In this document: piece after piece, positions 44,037-53,520 of the stretch
Position numbering within the stretch: the first letter of the stretch is position 1
Layout: every line of letters starts with the position of its first letter
Source: CAWBLP01 sp963789495
GTDB lineage: Bacteria; Pseudomonadota; Alphaproteobacteria; Acetobacterales; Acetobacteraceae
Assembly (NCBI GenBank): GCA_963789495.1
Contig: CAWBLP010000005.1
Span: 372,001 to 436,000, forward strand
Direction: 5' to 3'
DNA length: 64,000 nt
The notes under the pieces: model-generated
Database searches by the model: none
What the model was told of the DNA's origin: nothing
The model's input: the letters and a program-made list of their open reading frames with translations, nothing else
Program-made: the position numbers and the translations under genes

Positions 44037-46052
44037 TCAGGCGGCGTTCCGCAGGGCCGGTCCGACGACCGCTTGCAAGGCTAGATCGACGCGAGCCAGC
44101 GTGACCGGGTCCTGGCGGAATGCGAAAGCGAGCATTCCGCCATCGGACCGAACCAGGCGGGCCGCTGTAAGGGTCTCGCCACCTGGCAATGCGATTTGCA
44201 CTTCGCTGCCCGGTTCCGCTTGCCATTCGCCGCGCAATGCGACACCGCCTCGCGAGATATCGCCGATCAGGACCTGGACCGGTTTGCCGCGCTGCGGGTG
44301 GAGAATGGCAGGTGCGCCGCGGCCTGGAATCCGTTCATACAGCCGCCGTTCCTCGTCATCGACTTTCGCCATCACGCCGAGGAACAGGTCGAGTTCGCTG
44401 CGCAACTTGTCGGCATTGCTGCCGACCTCGTCGGCACCAGCAAGTACGCTGAGGCTTGCAGCATCGGTCCGTTCCGACGCTTCGGAAATACCCTGCATCG
44501 CTTCGGCGGCGCCAGTTGCAGCAACCGACACATTCTGCACGTTGGCGACGATATCATGAGTGACTGCAGCCTGCTGCTCCACTGCTGCAGCGATCGCGGC
44601 CGCGACCTGATCCACCTCCACGATGGAGCGGCTGACGGTCCGGACGGCTTCGACGGCGTCTGCGGTTGCAGTGCGAATGCCGGCGATCTGGGTTGAGATT
44701 TCCTCGGTCGCCTTGGCGGTCTGCGCTGCCAGGTTCTTGACCTCACCTGCCACGACAGCGAAGCCCTTGCCGGCTTCGCCAGCTCGTGCCGCTTCAATGG
44801 TTGCGTTCAGCGCGAGGAGATTGGTCTGGCCCGCTATCGCCGATATGAGCCGCACGACATCGCCCACGCGCTCTGCCGCGCTGGCCATTCCGGCGACTTT
44901 TGCATCCGTTGCGGCAGCACGTTCCACCGCCTGCTGCACGGCTTGGCTGGCGCGTGCAACCTGCTGCCCAATCTCGTTGATGCTCGCCGACATTTCTTCT
45001 GCCGCCGCTGCCGCGGCACTGAGGTTACGGGACGACTCTGACGCCCCTTCGAATGTCGCGGATGCGTCGCCACGCATCTTGCGCGCCGTGGCCGACATGG
45101 CTGTGGCGGTCTCCCGCATGCTGGCTGATGACTGCACCAAGCCGGCCATGACGCCGGCGGCGGAAGTGCCGAAATCAGTGGTATGGCGATCCATGGCGGC
45201 CTGACGCCGGTCCTTCGCGGCCCGCGCGCGCTGCGCAGCTTCCTCCAGGGTTCGGGTCTGCTGCGCGCTATCGCGGAACACGAGCAAGGCGCGCGCCATA
45301 TGGCCCACCTCATCGGTACGGTCTGTCGCTGGTGGATCGAATGTCAGGTCCCCGCTGGCAAGTCGCCGCATAGCCGCAGTCATTGCCACGATTGGCCGCG
45401 CGATCAGACGCCCGAGCCACAGCGAGGCGGCCATCGAGAGCAGAATTGCCACTCCGGTGCCAATCGAGATGGTGATCCAGCCGCGGTCCAGCAGTCCGGC
45501 CATGCGGTGGTCCAGACTGGCTGCACGGCTCGCTGCAGCCTCAGTCAGCGCCGACATCGCCCCCTGCGCGGCAGCAAATTTCTGCTCCGCATCCGACATA
45601 AACATGGTGGCATTGAAGGCATCCTCCTCGACGAAGGAAGCCGACTGTGCGGCCGCGTCGGCATAACCGCTTACGGTCTTGACTGCATCGGTGGCAACGC
45701 TTGGGTCGAATGACTGTGCCGGTACGTGCAGCGAATTGAGCAAGGCCTTTGCGCGTTGCAAGGCTTGCAGCGCGTCAGTCTTGGCGGTCCGCACATGGGC
45801 CGCTTCAACGTTCTGGGTTTTAAGGCTGATTGCGCGATACAGGGCGGCATGAGCGCGTGCCATATCCAGCCAGGCACGTTGAGTCTTGTCACTCAGCTCG
45901 GTCGCGACCCTCTGCGCCTCATCGGCCCGATGGATCTTGGCGAAGCTCACCAGTGCCAAGGTGGCGAGGCCGAGCAAGAACAGACTGCCCAGCAGGGTCA
46001 GGATCAGCGACTTGGTAGCGACCGACCTGTTGTTCAGCATGGTCATAGTCAT
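44037..46052 (-). CDS. Methyl-accepting chemotaxis protein with C-terminal PilZ domain
   Basis: The 671-residue chemoreceptor has membrane spans at ~15-38 and ~191-214 framing a ~150-residue helical periplasmic sensor. A HAMP domain covers about 215-268. The signalling hairpin tip is intact (ISAIAGQTNLLALNATIEAARAGEAGKGFAVVAGEVKNLA, quoted only as its position ~420-460). From ~569 a PilZ domain carries the two c-di-GMP-binding motifs, RLYER and DISRGGVAL. Receptors of this architecture in alphaproteobacteria couple c-di-GMP to taxis. No pentapeptide tail for CheR/CheB is obvious. The Cache-domain gene lies 48 bases upstream on the same strand. Confidence 0.93.
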   Translation of the reverse strand: MTMTMLNNRSVATKSLILTLLGSLFLLGLATLALVSFAKIHRADEAQRVATELSDKTQRAWLDMARAHAALYRAISLKTQNVEAAHVRTAKTDALQALQRAKALLNSLHVPAQSFDPSVATDAVKTVSGYADAAAQSASFVEEDAFNATMFMSDAEQKFAAAQGAMSALTEAAASRAASLDHRMAGLLDRGWITISIGTGVAILLSMAASLWLGRLIARPIVAMTAAMRRLASGDLTFDPPATDRTDEVGHMARALLVFRDSAQQTRTLEEAAQRARAAKDRRQAAMDRHTTDFGTSAAGVMAGLVQSSASMRETATAMSATARKMRGDASATFEGASESSRNLSAAAAAAEEMSASINEIGQQVARASQAVQQAVERAAATDAKVAGMASAAERVGDVVRLISAIAGQTNLLALNATIEAARAGEAGKGFAVVAGEVKNLAAQTAKATEEISTQIAGIRTATADAVEAVRTVSRSIVEVDQVAAAIAAAVEQQAAVTHDIVANVQNVSVAATGAAEAMQGISEASERTDAASLSVLAGADEVGSNADKLRSELDLFLGVMAKVDDEERRLYERIPGRGAPAILHPQRGKPVQVLIGDISRGGVALRGEWQAEPGSEVQIALPGGETLTAARLVRSDGGMLAFAFRQDPVTLARVDLALQAVVGPALRNAA

Positions 46053-46100
46053 CGGACCTCGATGTCGGCGACGGGGCGGCTGCGCGGCCTGGGCGCACGG

Positions 46101-46550
46101 TCAATGCACATAGGCGCCGACACCGATTAGGTAGGCGCCGGCGCGGACGGTATATTGCTGTTTCAGCTCGACGGATTTGGTGATCGGATTCTGCCACTTG
46201 AAGCTGATCCAGCTCTGATCTTGAACCGCCTGAATCTCGCGATTGAACGGCTTGCCATCAACGTCGCGCAGATCGAGCACCGACCGCCCGATCAGACCCG
46301 TGTTGGTGCCATGTGCGACCATGACTCCTTTCGAGTCCTGTACCGTGACGTAGAGGTCACGGTCGTGCCATGGTCCATCCTTCGCGCTGAACGCCGGAAG
46401 TGCGCGTTCCGGCCCCACCTCCTTCAGGTAGGCGGACGCCTTGAGCGCCATCGCTTTTGCATCGTCAGGCGTCGCCTGGTCGGCCGCATAGACCTCGCCT
46501 GCCGAAAGTAGGCCAGCCATGAGAAAGAGCACTCCAAACCATGCACGCAT
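46101..46550 (-). CDS. Periplasmic single Cache-domain protein
   Basis: The 149-residue protein has a signal peptide (VLFLMAGLLSAGEVYA) and then one small Cache-type sensor fold: AYLKEVGPERALPAFS, DLYVTVQDSKGVMVAHGTN, GLIGRSVLDLRDVDGKPF, and QYTVRAGAYLIGVGAYV. It binds small ligands in related receptors. As a separate exported protein directly upstream of a receptor whose own sensor is of another type, it may present a ligand to that receptor. The function is inferred from context. Confidence 0.82.
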   Translation of the reverse strand: MRAWFGVLFLMAGLLSAGEVYAADQATPDDAKAMALKASAYLKEVGPERALPAFSAKDGPWHDRDLYVTVQDSKGVMVAHGTNTGLIGRSVLDLRDVDGKPFNREIQAVQDQSWISFKWQNPITKSVELKQQYTVRAGAYLIGVGAYVH

Positions 46551-46599
46551 CGCGATTTTCCCAAAGATTGGTCCGCGTCAGTAGTATCGCCCCCGACTA

Positions 46600-47734
46600 T
46601 TACTAACCAGACGCACAAATAGGTATCCTCCCGTATGGGAATCGGTTATGCTGTCGTCATGCCGTCGGACCATGATTTCCGCAAACTCCCGTCCTCAACC
46701 CAGGCCGAACTGCGACGTGTCGCGGTAAACATGGTGCTCTCCGGGACAAACCGGATCGATGTGGCCAGGGCGATCGGGGTCAATCGACGCTTCGTTGGGG
46801 AATGGGTTCGTGCCTTTGAGGCCACGGGAGAAGCGGCGTTGGCCGGTGGGCGGCGCGGCCGACGGCCAGGTGAGCAAAAAGCCCTCAACCGGCGCCAGGA
46901 AGCGACGATCCGTCGGCTGATCGTCGGGCGATGCCCCGATCAATTGAAACTCCCCTTCGCACTATGGACCCGCGAAGCGGTTGGCCAGCTGATCGAGCGT
47001 AAAGCCGGTATCCGCCTGTCCCCGACGGCCATCGGTACCTATCTTTCGGCCTGGAATCTGACCCCACAAAGGCCGATCCGGCGGGCGATGGAAAGGAGCG
47101 AGGCGGCGATCCAGACATGGATGAAACGCGAATACCCGGCGATCGCGAGACGAGCCCGAAAGGAAAAAGCTGAGATCCATTGGTCGGACGAAACTGGCAT
47201 CTCGAACCAGGCCAATTACGGCCGGAGCTTCGCGCCGGCGGGCAAGACACCGGTGATACCGCGTCCGGCCACGCGATTTACCCAATCGATGATCTCCAGC
47301 GTGACCAACCAGGGCAAGTTGCGCTTCATGATCTATGATGGCGCACTGAATGCAGCGATTTTTCTGAAATTCCTGCGCCGGTTGATCAAAGACACGGACC
47401 GGAAACTGTTCGTGATCGTCGACAATCTACGTGTGCATCGGGCCAGGACCGTGGCGGCGTGGGTCGAAGAGAACAAGGATCGAATTAAACTTTTCTACCT
47501 GCCGCCGTACGCGCCGGAGCGGAACCCAGACGAATACGTCAACAACGACGTCAAACAAGGCATGGCACGGCGTGGCACGCCAATGAACAAGGCCGCGATG
47601 AGGGCTGGGCTGACAGCCCATATGCGCGGGCTACAGGGCAGGCGACATAAGGTGCGCGCATTCTTCCAGGCACCCGATGTCCGCTATGCCGCGTAAGCGC
47701 ATCCGTGATACATATTTGGCCGACTGGTTAGTAA
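46600..47734 (+). mobile_element. IS630-family insertion sequence (element A)
   Basis: The ends are inverted (TTACTAACCAG on the left, CTGGTTAGTAA on the right), each flanked by TA (46598-46599 and 47735-47736), the IS630 target. It is inserted between the Cache-domain gene and rlmN. Confidence 0.88.
46635..47696 (+). CDS. IS630-family transposase (element A)
   Basis: The 353-residue protein has an N-terminal helix-turn-helix (TNRIDVARAIGVNRRFVGEWV) and the catalytic part IHWSDETGISNQANYG (first Asp), FVIVDNLRVHRARTV (second Asp) and YLPPYAPERNPDEYVNNDVK (Glu/Asp region). A start at 46659 (MPSDHDFRKLP) is equally plausible. The frame is intact in one piece, unlike the IS630 element near 60-62 kb. 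Confidence 0.93.
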   Translation: MGIGYAVVMPSDHDFRKLPSSTQAELRRVAVNMVLSGTNRIDVARAIGVNRRFVGEWVRAFEATGEAALAGGRRGRRPGEQKALNRRQEATIRRLIVGRCPDQLKLPFALWTREAVGQLIERKAGIRLSPTAIGTYLSAWNLTPQRPIRRAMERSEAAIQTWMKREYPAIARRARKEKAEIHWSDETGISNQANYGRSFAPAGKTPVIPRPATRFTQSMISSVTNQGKLRFMIYDGALNAAIFLKFLRRLIKDTDRKLFVIVDNLRVHRARTVAAWVEENKDRIKLFYLPPYAPERNPDEYVNNDVKQGMARRGTPMNKAAMRAGLTAHMRGLQGRRHKVRAFFQAPDVRYAA

Positions 47735-48003
47735 TATTGGCTTATCAGCGAGACGCGGGTGCACGGGACGGCAGCGCCACGGAAGTCTTGGCCACTAGGT
47801 TGTGATGGCGCCACTCGGTTGGATGCGCGGTGGACGCATCGCGTAGCCGAGCAGTAAAGGCATCGGCCGCGACGGGCGCCGCGGCATCGCTGCATCAGAT
47901 CGCAACCGAGCGCCTGCAATGTCTTGGCTTCGAGCGAAGTCTCCGTGCAGGGGCAGGGGCTCGAACCGCTGAGCTTGGCGTGCAGTCGGCTCGGCAATCG
48001 TGC

Positions 48004-49176
48004 TCAGGCGTGCGCTGCCCGAGTCCGCCGGCTGTCGGTGCGCAGTTGGCCGCAGGCCGCGAGGATGTCGCGCCCACGTGGCATACGCACCGGGGAGGCA
48101 TAACCTGCGTCGTTGACGATGCGGGCAAAGCGCTCGATCGCTGCCGGCGTGCTGGTCTCATACGGAGAGCCAGGCCAGGGATTGAATGGGATTAGGTTGA
48201 CCTTCGCCGGCATGCCGGCGATCAGCCGCACCAGTTCCCGCGCATCCGCTTCAGAGTCGTTCAGGTCGCGCAGCATGACGTATTCAAAGGTGATTCGCCG
48301 TGCGTTGCTGGATCCCGGGTAGCGTCGGCATGCGGCGAGCAGTTCTCGGATCGGATATTGGCGGTTCAGCGGCACCAGCTCGTCACGCAGATCGTCCCGC
48401 ACCGCATGCAGCGAAACCGCCAGGTTCACTCCCAGTTCCGTCCCCACGCGATCCATCATCGGCACTACGCCGGAGGTCGACAGCGTGATGCGCCTGCGCG
48501 ACAGGCCGATGCCTTCGCCGTCCATCACAATCGTCATCGCCTTGGCGACATTGGCATAATTGTACAGAGGTTCACCCATGCCCATGAGCACAATCGTCGA
48601 CAGCAGCCTTGGCGTCTCTCCCTTTGGACTCGGCCATTCGCCATAGGCATCGCGCGCTGCCATGAACTGGCCCACGATCTCCGCCGCGCCCAGGTTACGC
48701 ACCAGGGTCTGAGTACCGGTGTGACAGAACCGGCAGGACAACGTGCAGCCCACTTGGCTGGAGATGCAAACGGCGCCACGATCTTCCTGCCGATCAGGAA
48801 TGTAGACGGTTTCCGCCTCCTGCCCGTCGCGAAACCGGAACAGGAATTTTCGGGTCTCATCCGTGCTGGTCTGCGTCACCACCGTGTTCGGTCGGCCCAC
48901 GATGAAGCGTCCCGACAGCTTCTGCTGCAGCGGTCGCGCAATTGACGACATCCGGGCGAAATCTGTGACACCTTGGTGGTAGATCCAGTGCCAAAGCTGT
49001 TTGGCGCGGAATTTTGCCTCGCCGATGGCGGCCAGTTCAGCGATCAGCTCCTCTCGCGTAAGCCCGACCAGGTCACGCCGCCCGTCGGCCAACTGCACCG
49101 CCGGCGGATCGAACAGGGCCGACTTCGCCAGGATGCGAGTCCGCTCCTCCGCTGTCAGGTCGCCCGATCCGCTCAT
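48004..49176 (-). CDS. rlmN: 23S rRNA A2503 / tRNA A37 C2-methyltransferase RlmN
   Basis: The 390-residue radical SAM enzyme methylates C2 of adenine in 23S rRNA position 2503 and some tRNAs. The iron-sulfur cluster Cys triplet is in GCTLSCRFCHTGTQ, and the catalytic Cys lies in the C-terminal DILAACGQLR. The N-terminal RNA-binding part includes AKQLWHWIYHQGVTDF. The ATG at 49176 overlaps the stop of the upstream IalB-like gene (ATGA), so I prefer it to one six codons earlier. Antibiotic binding at the ribosome is affected by this methyl group in other bacteria. Confidence 0.96.
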   Translation of the reverse strand: MSGSGDLTAEERTRILAKSALFDPPAVQLADGRRDLVGLTREELIAELAAIGEAKFRAKQLWHWIYHQGVTDFARMSSIARPLQQKLSGRFIVGRPNTVVTQTSTDETRKFLFRFRDGQEAETVYIPDRQEDRGAVCISSQVGCTLSCRFCHTGTQTLVRNLGAAEIVGQFMAARDAYGEWPSPKGETPRLLSTIVLMGMGEPLYNYANVAKAMTIVMDGEGIGLSRRRITLSTSGVVPMMDRVGTELGVNLAVSLHAVRDDLRDELVPLNRQYPIRELLAACRRYPGSSNARRITFEYVMLRDLNDSEADARELVRLIAGMPAKVNLIPFNPWPGSPYETSTPAAIERFARIVNDAGYASPVRMPRGRDILAACGQLRTDSRRTRAAHA

Positions 49177-49718
49177 GATTTGGGTGGCGGGCACGCCTTC
49201 ACAATCGCGGCATAGGCGGCCGAGAACCCCATCAGACTGAACGTATCGGTCACCTGCTTATCGTGCGGCCCAGGCGAGCGGGCGATGGCGCGGGCGCCCT
49301 TCTGGAACGCCGATACCGCCGCCTTCCCGTCGCGCGCGAAGGCATTGCGTTGAGCGGTGTAGAAATCCAGCCCCGCCTGGTCCACCTGGACGATCACTGT
49401 GGCGTTGGGCGCGAAGTTGAAACCGGCTTCCAGCGCTACCGAGTCACGGCCGGTGGGGCGTTCGGTGACAGTCAGGATCACCGGGCCGCGGCCAGGCACT
49501 GTGGGGGCGGAACTTTCCGCACGGGTGAAGGCGTAACAGACCGTCTGCCCGGCTTCCTGATGCGTGGCGGCGGTCCAGTCATCAAACTTGTCCAGCTGTT
49601 TCGGTGCAGCGCTGGCTGCAGCCGGATGCACCGGCTTATGCGCCGTTGGTGCGGCGACAGCCGAGACGGCCAGGGAGAGCATCAGAACGGAGACCAGGGT
49701 GAGAAGAGCAGGGCGCAT
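49173..49718 (-). CDS. IalB-like exported protein
   Basis: The 181-residue protein has a signal peptide (LTLVSVLMLSLAVSAVAA) and a mature domain of the invasion-associated locus B type: DDWTAATHQEAGQTVCYAFT, ILTVTERPTGRDSVALEAG and a final Cys in IVKACPPPK that may pair with the first. The family is common in alphaproteobacteria and is not specific to pathogens; the molecular role is unclear. It is translationally coupled to rlmN, a pairing that occurs in related genomes. Confidence 0.88.
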   Translation of the reverse strand: MRPALLTLVSVLMLSLAVSAVAAPTAHKPVHPAAASAAPKQLDKFDDWTAATHQEAGQTVCYAFTRAESSAPTVPGRGPVILTVTERPTGRDSVALEAGFNFAPNATVIVQVDQAGLDFYTAQRNAFARDGKAAVSAFQKGARAIARSPGPHDKQVTDTFSLMGFSAAYAAIVKACPPPKS

Positions 49719-50456
49719 GACGGCAGAGATACGGCGGGCAGCGGCGGCGAACAAGTACTGTCGGCCTAGGAAAACCGGGGTGAACTCTGGTTGATCGGTG
49801 GGGCCGCGGAATCCAGGCGCGGCTACGCCTCCCGGGCTTGCCGCTGCTCGAAAAATTCGGTCGCAGTCGCAGCGCCACGTCCGGGAGCAACGGCCCGACG
49901 GGTCAAATGCACCGACGGACTTGGAATCGTGTCCGCTTGGGAGTTTACCCGCAGTGGCGGGGGTGCGTGCCCACGACGACAAGCCGCTGTTGGCAGTGCC
50001 GCCACGCTATTCATTAGGATCACTCCAACTGCCACATGCCGAGGCGGTTCGGCAACGTGCACGACGCTCGGGCATCAGCGGCACCCGCCATGTCGACGGC
50101 TTGAACCGCGTGGCTGGCACCGCCGTCAGACCGGACGGATGGATGCATTAGCAGCCAGCAAATCCGACCGTGTCGGAAAGTCGCGGGATGCAAGCCGGCG
50201 AGCGCCGCCGAAGCCGAGTGCCCCCGACCTCCGTTATAGGAAAAAAAGGCTTGACCAAATGCCCCAAGGTCAGGTATAAGTTCGGGTAACATGAGGCGTT
50301 GCGCGTTTCCGCACCCTCCTTGCTCGGCGGCGCTAATTGTTGCCGCGTGGGCATGATCCCGAGGTCTTGGGCGAGCTATCGCAGGGATATTGTGTTGCGG
50401 GCCATTGCAGTCAAGATTATTCACTACAATTCCAATCCGCTCGGACTTTGAACCTT
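49719..50456. other. Intergenic stretch without supported gene
   Basis: About 740 bases between the IalB-like gene and the terminase remnant. Several open frames exist on both strands, but their translations are Arg/Ala/Pro-rich and match nothing recognisable. A promoter-like pair near 50251-50280 is listed separately. From about 50230 on the sequence becomes AT-richer, marking the start of the phage-derived segment. Confidence 0.5.
50251..50280 (+). promoter_or_regulatory. Candidate sigma-70-type promoter before the terminase remnant
   Basis: TTGACC at 50251-50256 and TATAAG at 50275-50280 are spaced by 18 bases, close to the consensus -35/-10 pair. It lies ~175 bases upstream of the first terminase codon, in AT-richer DNA. 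Sequence match only. Confidence 0.35.
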
Positions 50457-51864
50457 ATGCAGAGGTTGCCCGAAGATGGTTCGGGGCTTGAGCTAACTGG
50501 GTTTCCTCACGAAGACCTGGTCGAATGGGCGGAAGTCGCGGCACAGTCACGCGGCCACAACCTGGCGCCACACCACCGATTGTTGCTGCACGAACTTCAT
50601 GGCCTGGCTCAGGGAAGATTTGACCGGCTAATGGTGCTGATGCCGCCAGGTTCAGCCAAATCCACCTATACTTCTATCTTGTTTCCGGCATGGTGGTTTC
50701 GGCAGCACCCTGCAAGTTCCGTCATTGCTACCTCGCATACGGCGAGCCTGGCCACTTACCTTGCTCGCCAGGTGCGGCAGTTTATCGCGTCATGGAGCGA
50801 CTCGTTAGGGTATCATCTGGAACCCCTGGCCCGTGCTGCGGCAGAATGGCGTACGTCGAGTGGCGGAGAGTGACTTTTCAGCGGGAATAAGAGGACCAAT
50901 AACAGGGCGTCGTGCGGACCTGGCCATTATCGATGATCCCGTAAAGAATCAGGCTGAAGCAGATAGTCTCCGGCTCCGGGATCACATTTGGGATTGGTAC
51001 CGGCATGAGCTTACGACACGTTTGAAACCTCGTGCTCGGGTGATCGTAATCATGACCCGATGGCACGACGACGATCTTGCCGGGCGTCTTCTGGCTCAGT
51101 CTGAAGGCGAATAGCGGTGCCTCCGGCTTCCTGCGGTGGCCTCCGACCACGACCCGCTGGGTCGCCCGGCGGGCGCGCCGTTGTGGCCCGAGTGGGAAGA
51201 TGAGGCCGCTTTGGCGCGCAAGCGGACCGTTGTCGGAGAGCGGGCATGGTCGGCGATGTTCCAGCAGTCTCCCCGGAACCGCAGCGGCTCATTATTTAAG
51301 GGTACGGCTTGCGAGATCGTTGACCAAATTCCTGCTACGATAGTTCGCGCAGTGCGGGCCTGGGACCTCGCGGCGACGAGCAGTGCAGAAGCAGCAGATC
51401 CCGACTGGACTGTAGGCGTCAAATTACTACGAGATGCGGCGGGTCGCCATATTGTAGCAGATGTGGTCCGAAATCAGGGGAGGGCCACGCGTAGTCGAGC
51501 AGACCCTGCTTTCGACCGCGCATCTCGATGGGCCCTCCGTCACGATCGGTCTGCCGGAGGATCCTGGCCAGGCTGGCAAGAGCCAGACTGCGTATCTTAA
51601 ACGAGTGTTGGCCGGCTACGTTGTGGTCTCCTCGAGGGAAACAGGCGCAAAAGAGACACGTGCAGCTCCCGTAGCCTGCCAGGTTGAGGCCGGAAATATT
51701 CTGATGCTTCGCGGACCGTGGAACCAAGCCTTCTTGAATGAGCTTAGTGAATTTCCGATCGGGCGTAAGGACGATCAGGTAGATGCACTGGCACGAGCAT
51801 TTTCCTTGCTTAATGAAGCTGCGTCAGTAACTCGGGTAATGCGGGTTCCTTACCTATCGAGATA
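50457..51864 (+). pseudogene. Phage terminase large subunit, frameshifted
   Basis: The packaging ATPase/nuclease is broken into four frames. Piece one (from ATG 50457) has the Walker A-type motif LMPPGSAKSTYTS. Piece two has Walker B LAIIDDPVKNQ and IMTRWHDDDLAGRLL, and ends at a TAG at 51112. Piece three has FQQSPRNRSGSLFK and the nuclease Asp in VRAWDLAATSS. Piece four has the nuclease motif GRKDDQVDALARAF. Breaks lie near 50860, 51110 and 51470. The domain order is that of a ~460-residue large terminase. GC content is lower than in host genes. The natural stop sits just before the IS21 element. No small terminase or head genes are adjacent, so it is a prophage or gene-transfer remnant. Confidence 0.85.
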
Positions 51865-51993
51865 GTTATAAACAGCGGCGGCAAATTGTACCACTGAACC
51901 GGTGTTGAGCCGGCGCCGTGATGGCGGCGCCAAAGTGTACCGGTCCTGATAGGCCTTCTCGATGTCCGTGCGGGGCATGGAGGGGCCGGAAGG

Positions 51994-53520
51994 ATGTTGA
52001 CAGTGGAACTCTATGCCAGGATCCGGCGCGCGGTGATTGTGGACGGGTTGAGCCGCCGAGAGGCGGCGAAGCGGTTTGGCGTTCATCGGAACACGATCTC
52101 GAAGATGCTTCAGTATTCTGTTCCGCCGGGCTACCGACGGGGCGAACGTCCGGCCTCGAAGAAGCTGGGGCCGCACATCGCGTGGATCGACGCCATCCTC
52201 GAGACGGATCGTGGCGTGCACAAGAAGCAGCGCCACACGGCGCAACGGATTTTCGAACGTCTCCGGGATGAGCGGGGGTTTTCCGGCGGGTATACGATCG
52301 TGCGTGAGTATGTGGCGGAAGCAACGTCGCGATCACGCGAGATGTTCGTGCCTTTGAGCCATCGTCCTGGTCACGCGCAGGCGGATTTTGGCGAGGCTGA
52401 CGGCTACATCGCGGGCAAGAAGATCCGGTTCCACTACTTGTGCATGGACCTGCCGCATTCGGACGGCTGCTTTGTCAGGGCTTATCCGGCCGAGACGGCG
52501 GAAGCCTTCTGTGATGGTCACGTCGCGGCCTTCGACTTCTTCGGCGGCGTACCGCGATCGGTCCTGTATGACAACACGCGCCTGGCGGTAGCCCGGATCG
52601 TGAAGGGTGGCGAGCGGCTGCGCTCGCACATGTTCGCGGAACTGCAGAGCCACTACCTGTTTAACGACCGGTTCGGCCGACCGGGCAAGGGCAACGACAA
52701 AGGCAAGGTGGAGGGGCTGGTCGGCTATGTCCGACGCAACTTCATGACGCCGCTGCCCGTCGCGGACAGCTTCGACGCGTTGAATGCCCGGTTCCTGCGT
52801 GCCTGCACCCGGCGTGGCGAGGCGATCCTGCGCGGCCATACCAGCTCGATCGCCGAACGGATGCGGGCCGACCTTGCTGCGTTCATGCCGTTGCCGCCGG
52901 CGCCGTACGATGCCTGTCACAAGATCGCCACGCGCGTCTCGTCGCTGTCACTGGTGCGTTACCGGAACAACGATTACTCGGTGCCGACCCGCTACGGTCA
53001 TCAGGAGGTTCTGGCGAAGGGCTATGTCGACCGTGTCGAGATCGTCTGCCGCGGCGAGACCATCGCCACTCATGCGCGGAGTTACGACACGGCCGACTTC
53101 GTCTACGATCCATTGCATTATCTGGCGTTGCTGGAACGCAAGAGCAAAGCCCTCGATCAGGCGGCACCATTGGACGGGTGGCAACTCGCGGAATGTATTC
53201 ATCGGCTGCGGCGGCTGATGGAAGCCCGGATGGGGAATGCCGGACGGCGCGAGTTCATTCAGGTCCTGCGTCTGATCGAGGACTTCCGTCAGCATGACGT
53301 TGAACAGGCCGTTGCGCATGCGTTGCGGCTTGGCGCCATCAGTTTCGACGCGGTGAAGATGTTGGTGCTGGCCAAATTGGAGAACCGCCCGGCCCGGCTC
53401 GATCTGACTTTCTACCCCTACCTGCCGGCCGCCACGGTCGGAACCACGGATCCGAGCGCCTATCTCGATCTCGTCGCCAATGCACGTTCAGCATCGATGA
53501 CAGCGGGAGTTCCGGCATGA
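51994..53520 (+). CDS. istA: IS21-family transposase IstA
   Basis: The 508-residue DDE recombinase has an N-terminal HTH (LSRREAAKRFGVHRNTISKML). The integrase core has AQADFGEADGYIAGKK (first Asp), VPRSVLYDNTRLAV (second Asp) and GNDKGKVEGLVGYVRRNF (Glu), with a C-terminal YRNNDYSVP domain. The frame is intact. The stop overlaps the istB start (ATGA), giving coupled synthesis of the two partners. Confidence 0.96.
   Translation: MLTVELYARIRRAVIVDGLSRREAAKRFGVHRNTISKMLQYSVPPGYRRGERPASKKLGPHIAWIDAILETDRGVHKKQRHTAQRIFERLRDERGFSGGYTIVREYVAEATSRSREMFVPLSHRPGHAQADFGEADGYIAGKKIRFHYLCMDLPHSDGCFVRAYPAETAEAFCDGHVAAFDFFGGVPRSVLYDNTRLAVARIVKGGERLRSHMFAELQSHYLFNDRFGRPGKGNDKGKVEGLVGYVRRNFMTPLPVADSFDALNARFLRACTRRGEAILRGHTSSIAERMRADLAAFMPLPPAPYDACHKIATRVSSLSLVRYRNNDYSVPTRYGHQEVLAKGYVDRVEIVCRGETIATHARSYDTADFVYDPLHYLALLERKSKALDQAAPLDGWQLAECIHRLRRLMEARMGNAGRREFIQVLRLIEDFRQHDVEQAVAHALRLGAISFDAVKMLVLAKLENRPARLDLTFYPYLPAATVGTTDPSAYLDLVANARSASMTAGVPA

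Noticed and set aside
47945..47985. tRNA-like string with CTCGAACC near 47966
   Set aside because: No matching acceptor, D or anticodon arms could be built around it on either strand.
49823..50062. Minus-strand frame of 79 codons in the gap before the terminase
   Set aside because: Composition is that of non-coding high-GC sequence, and no ribosome site or motif is present.
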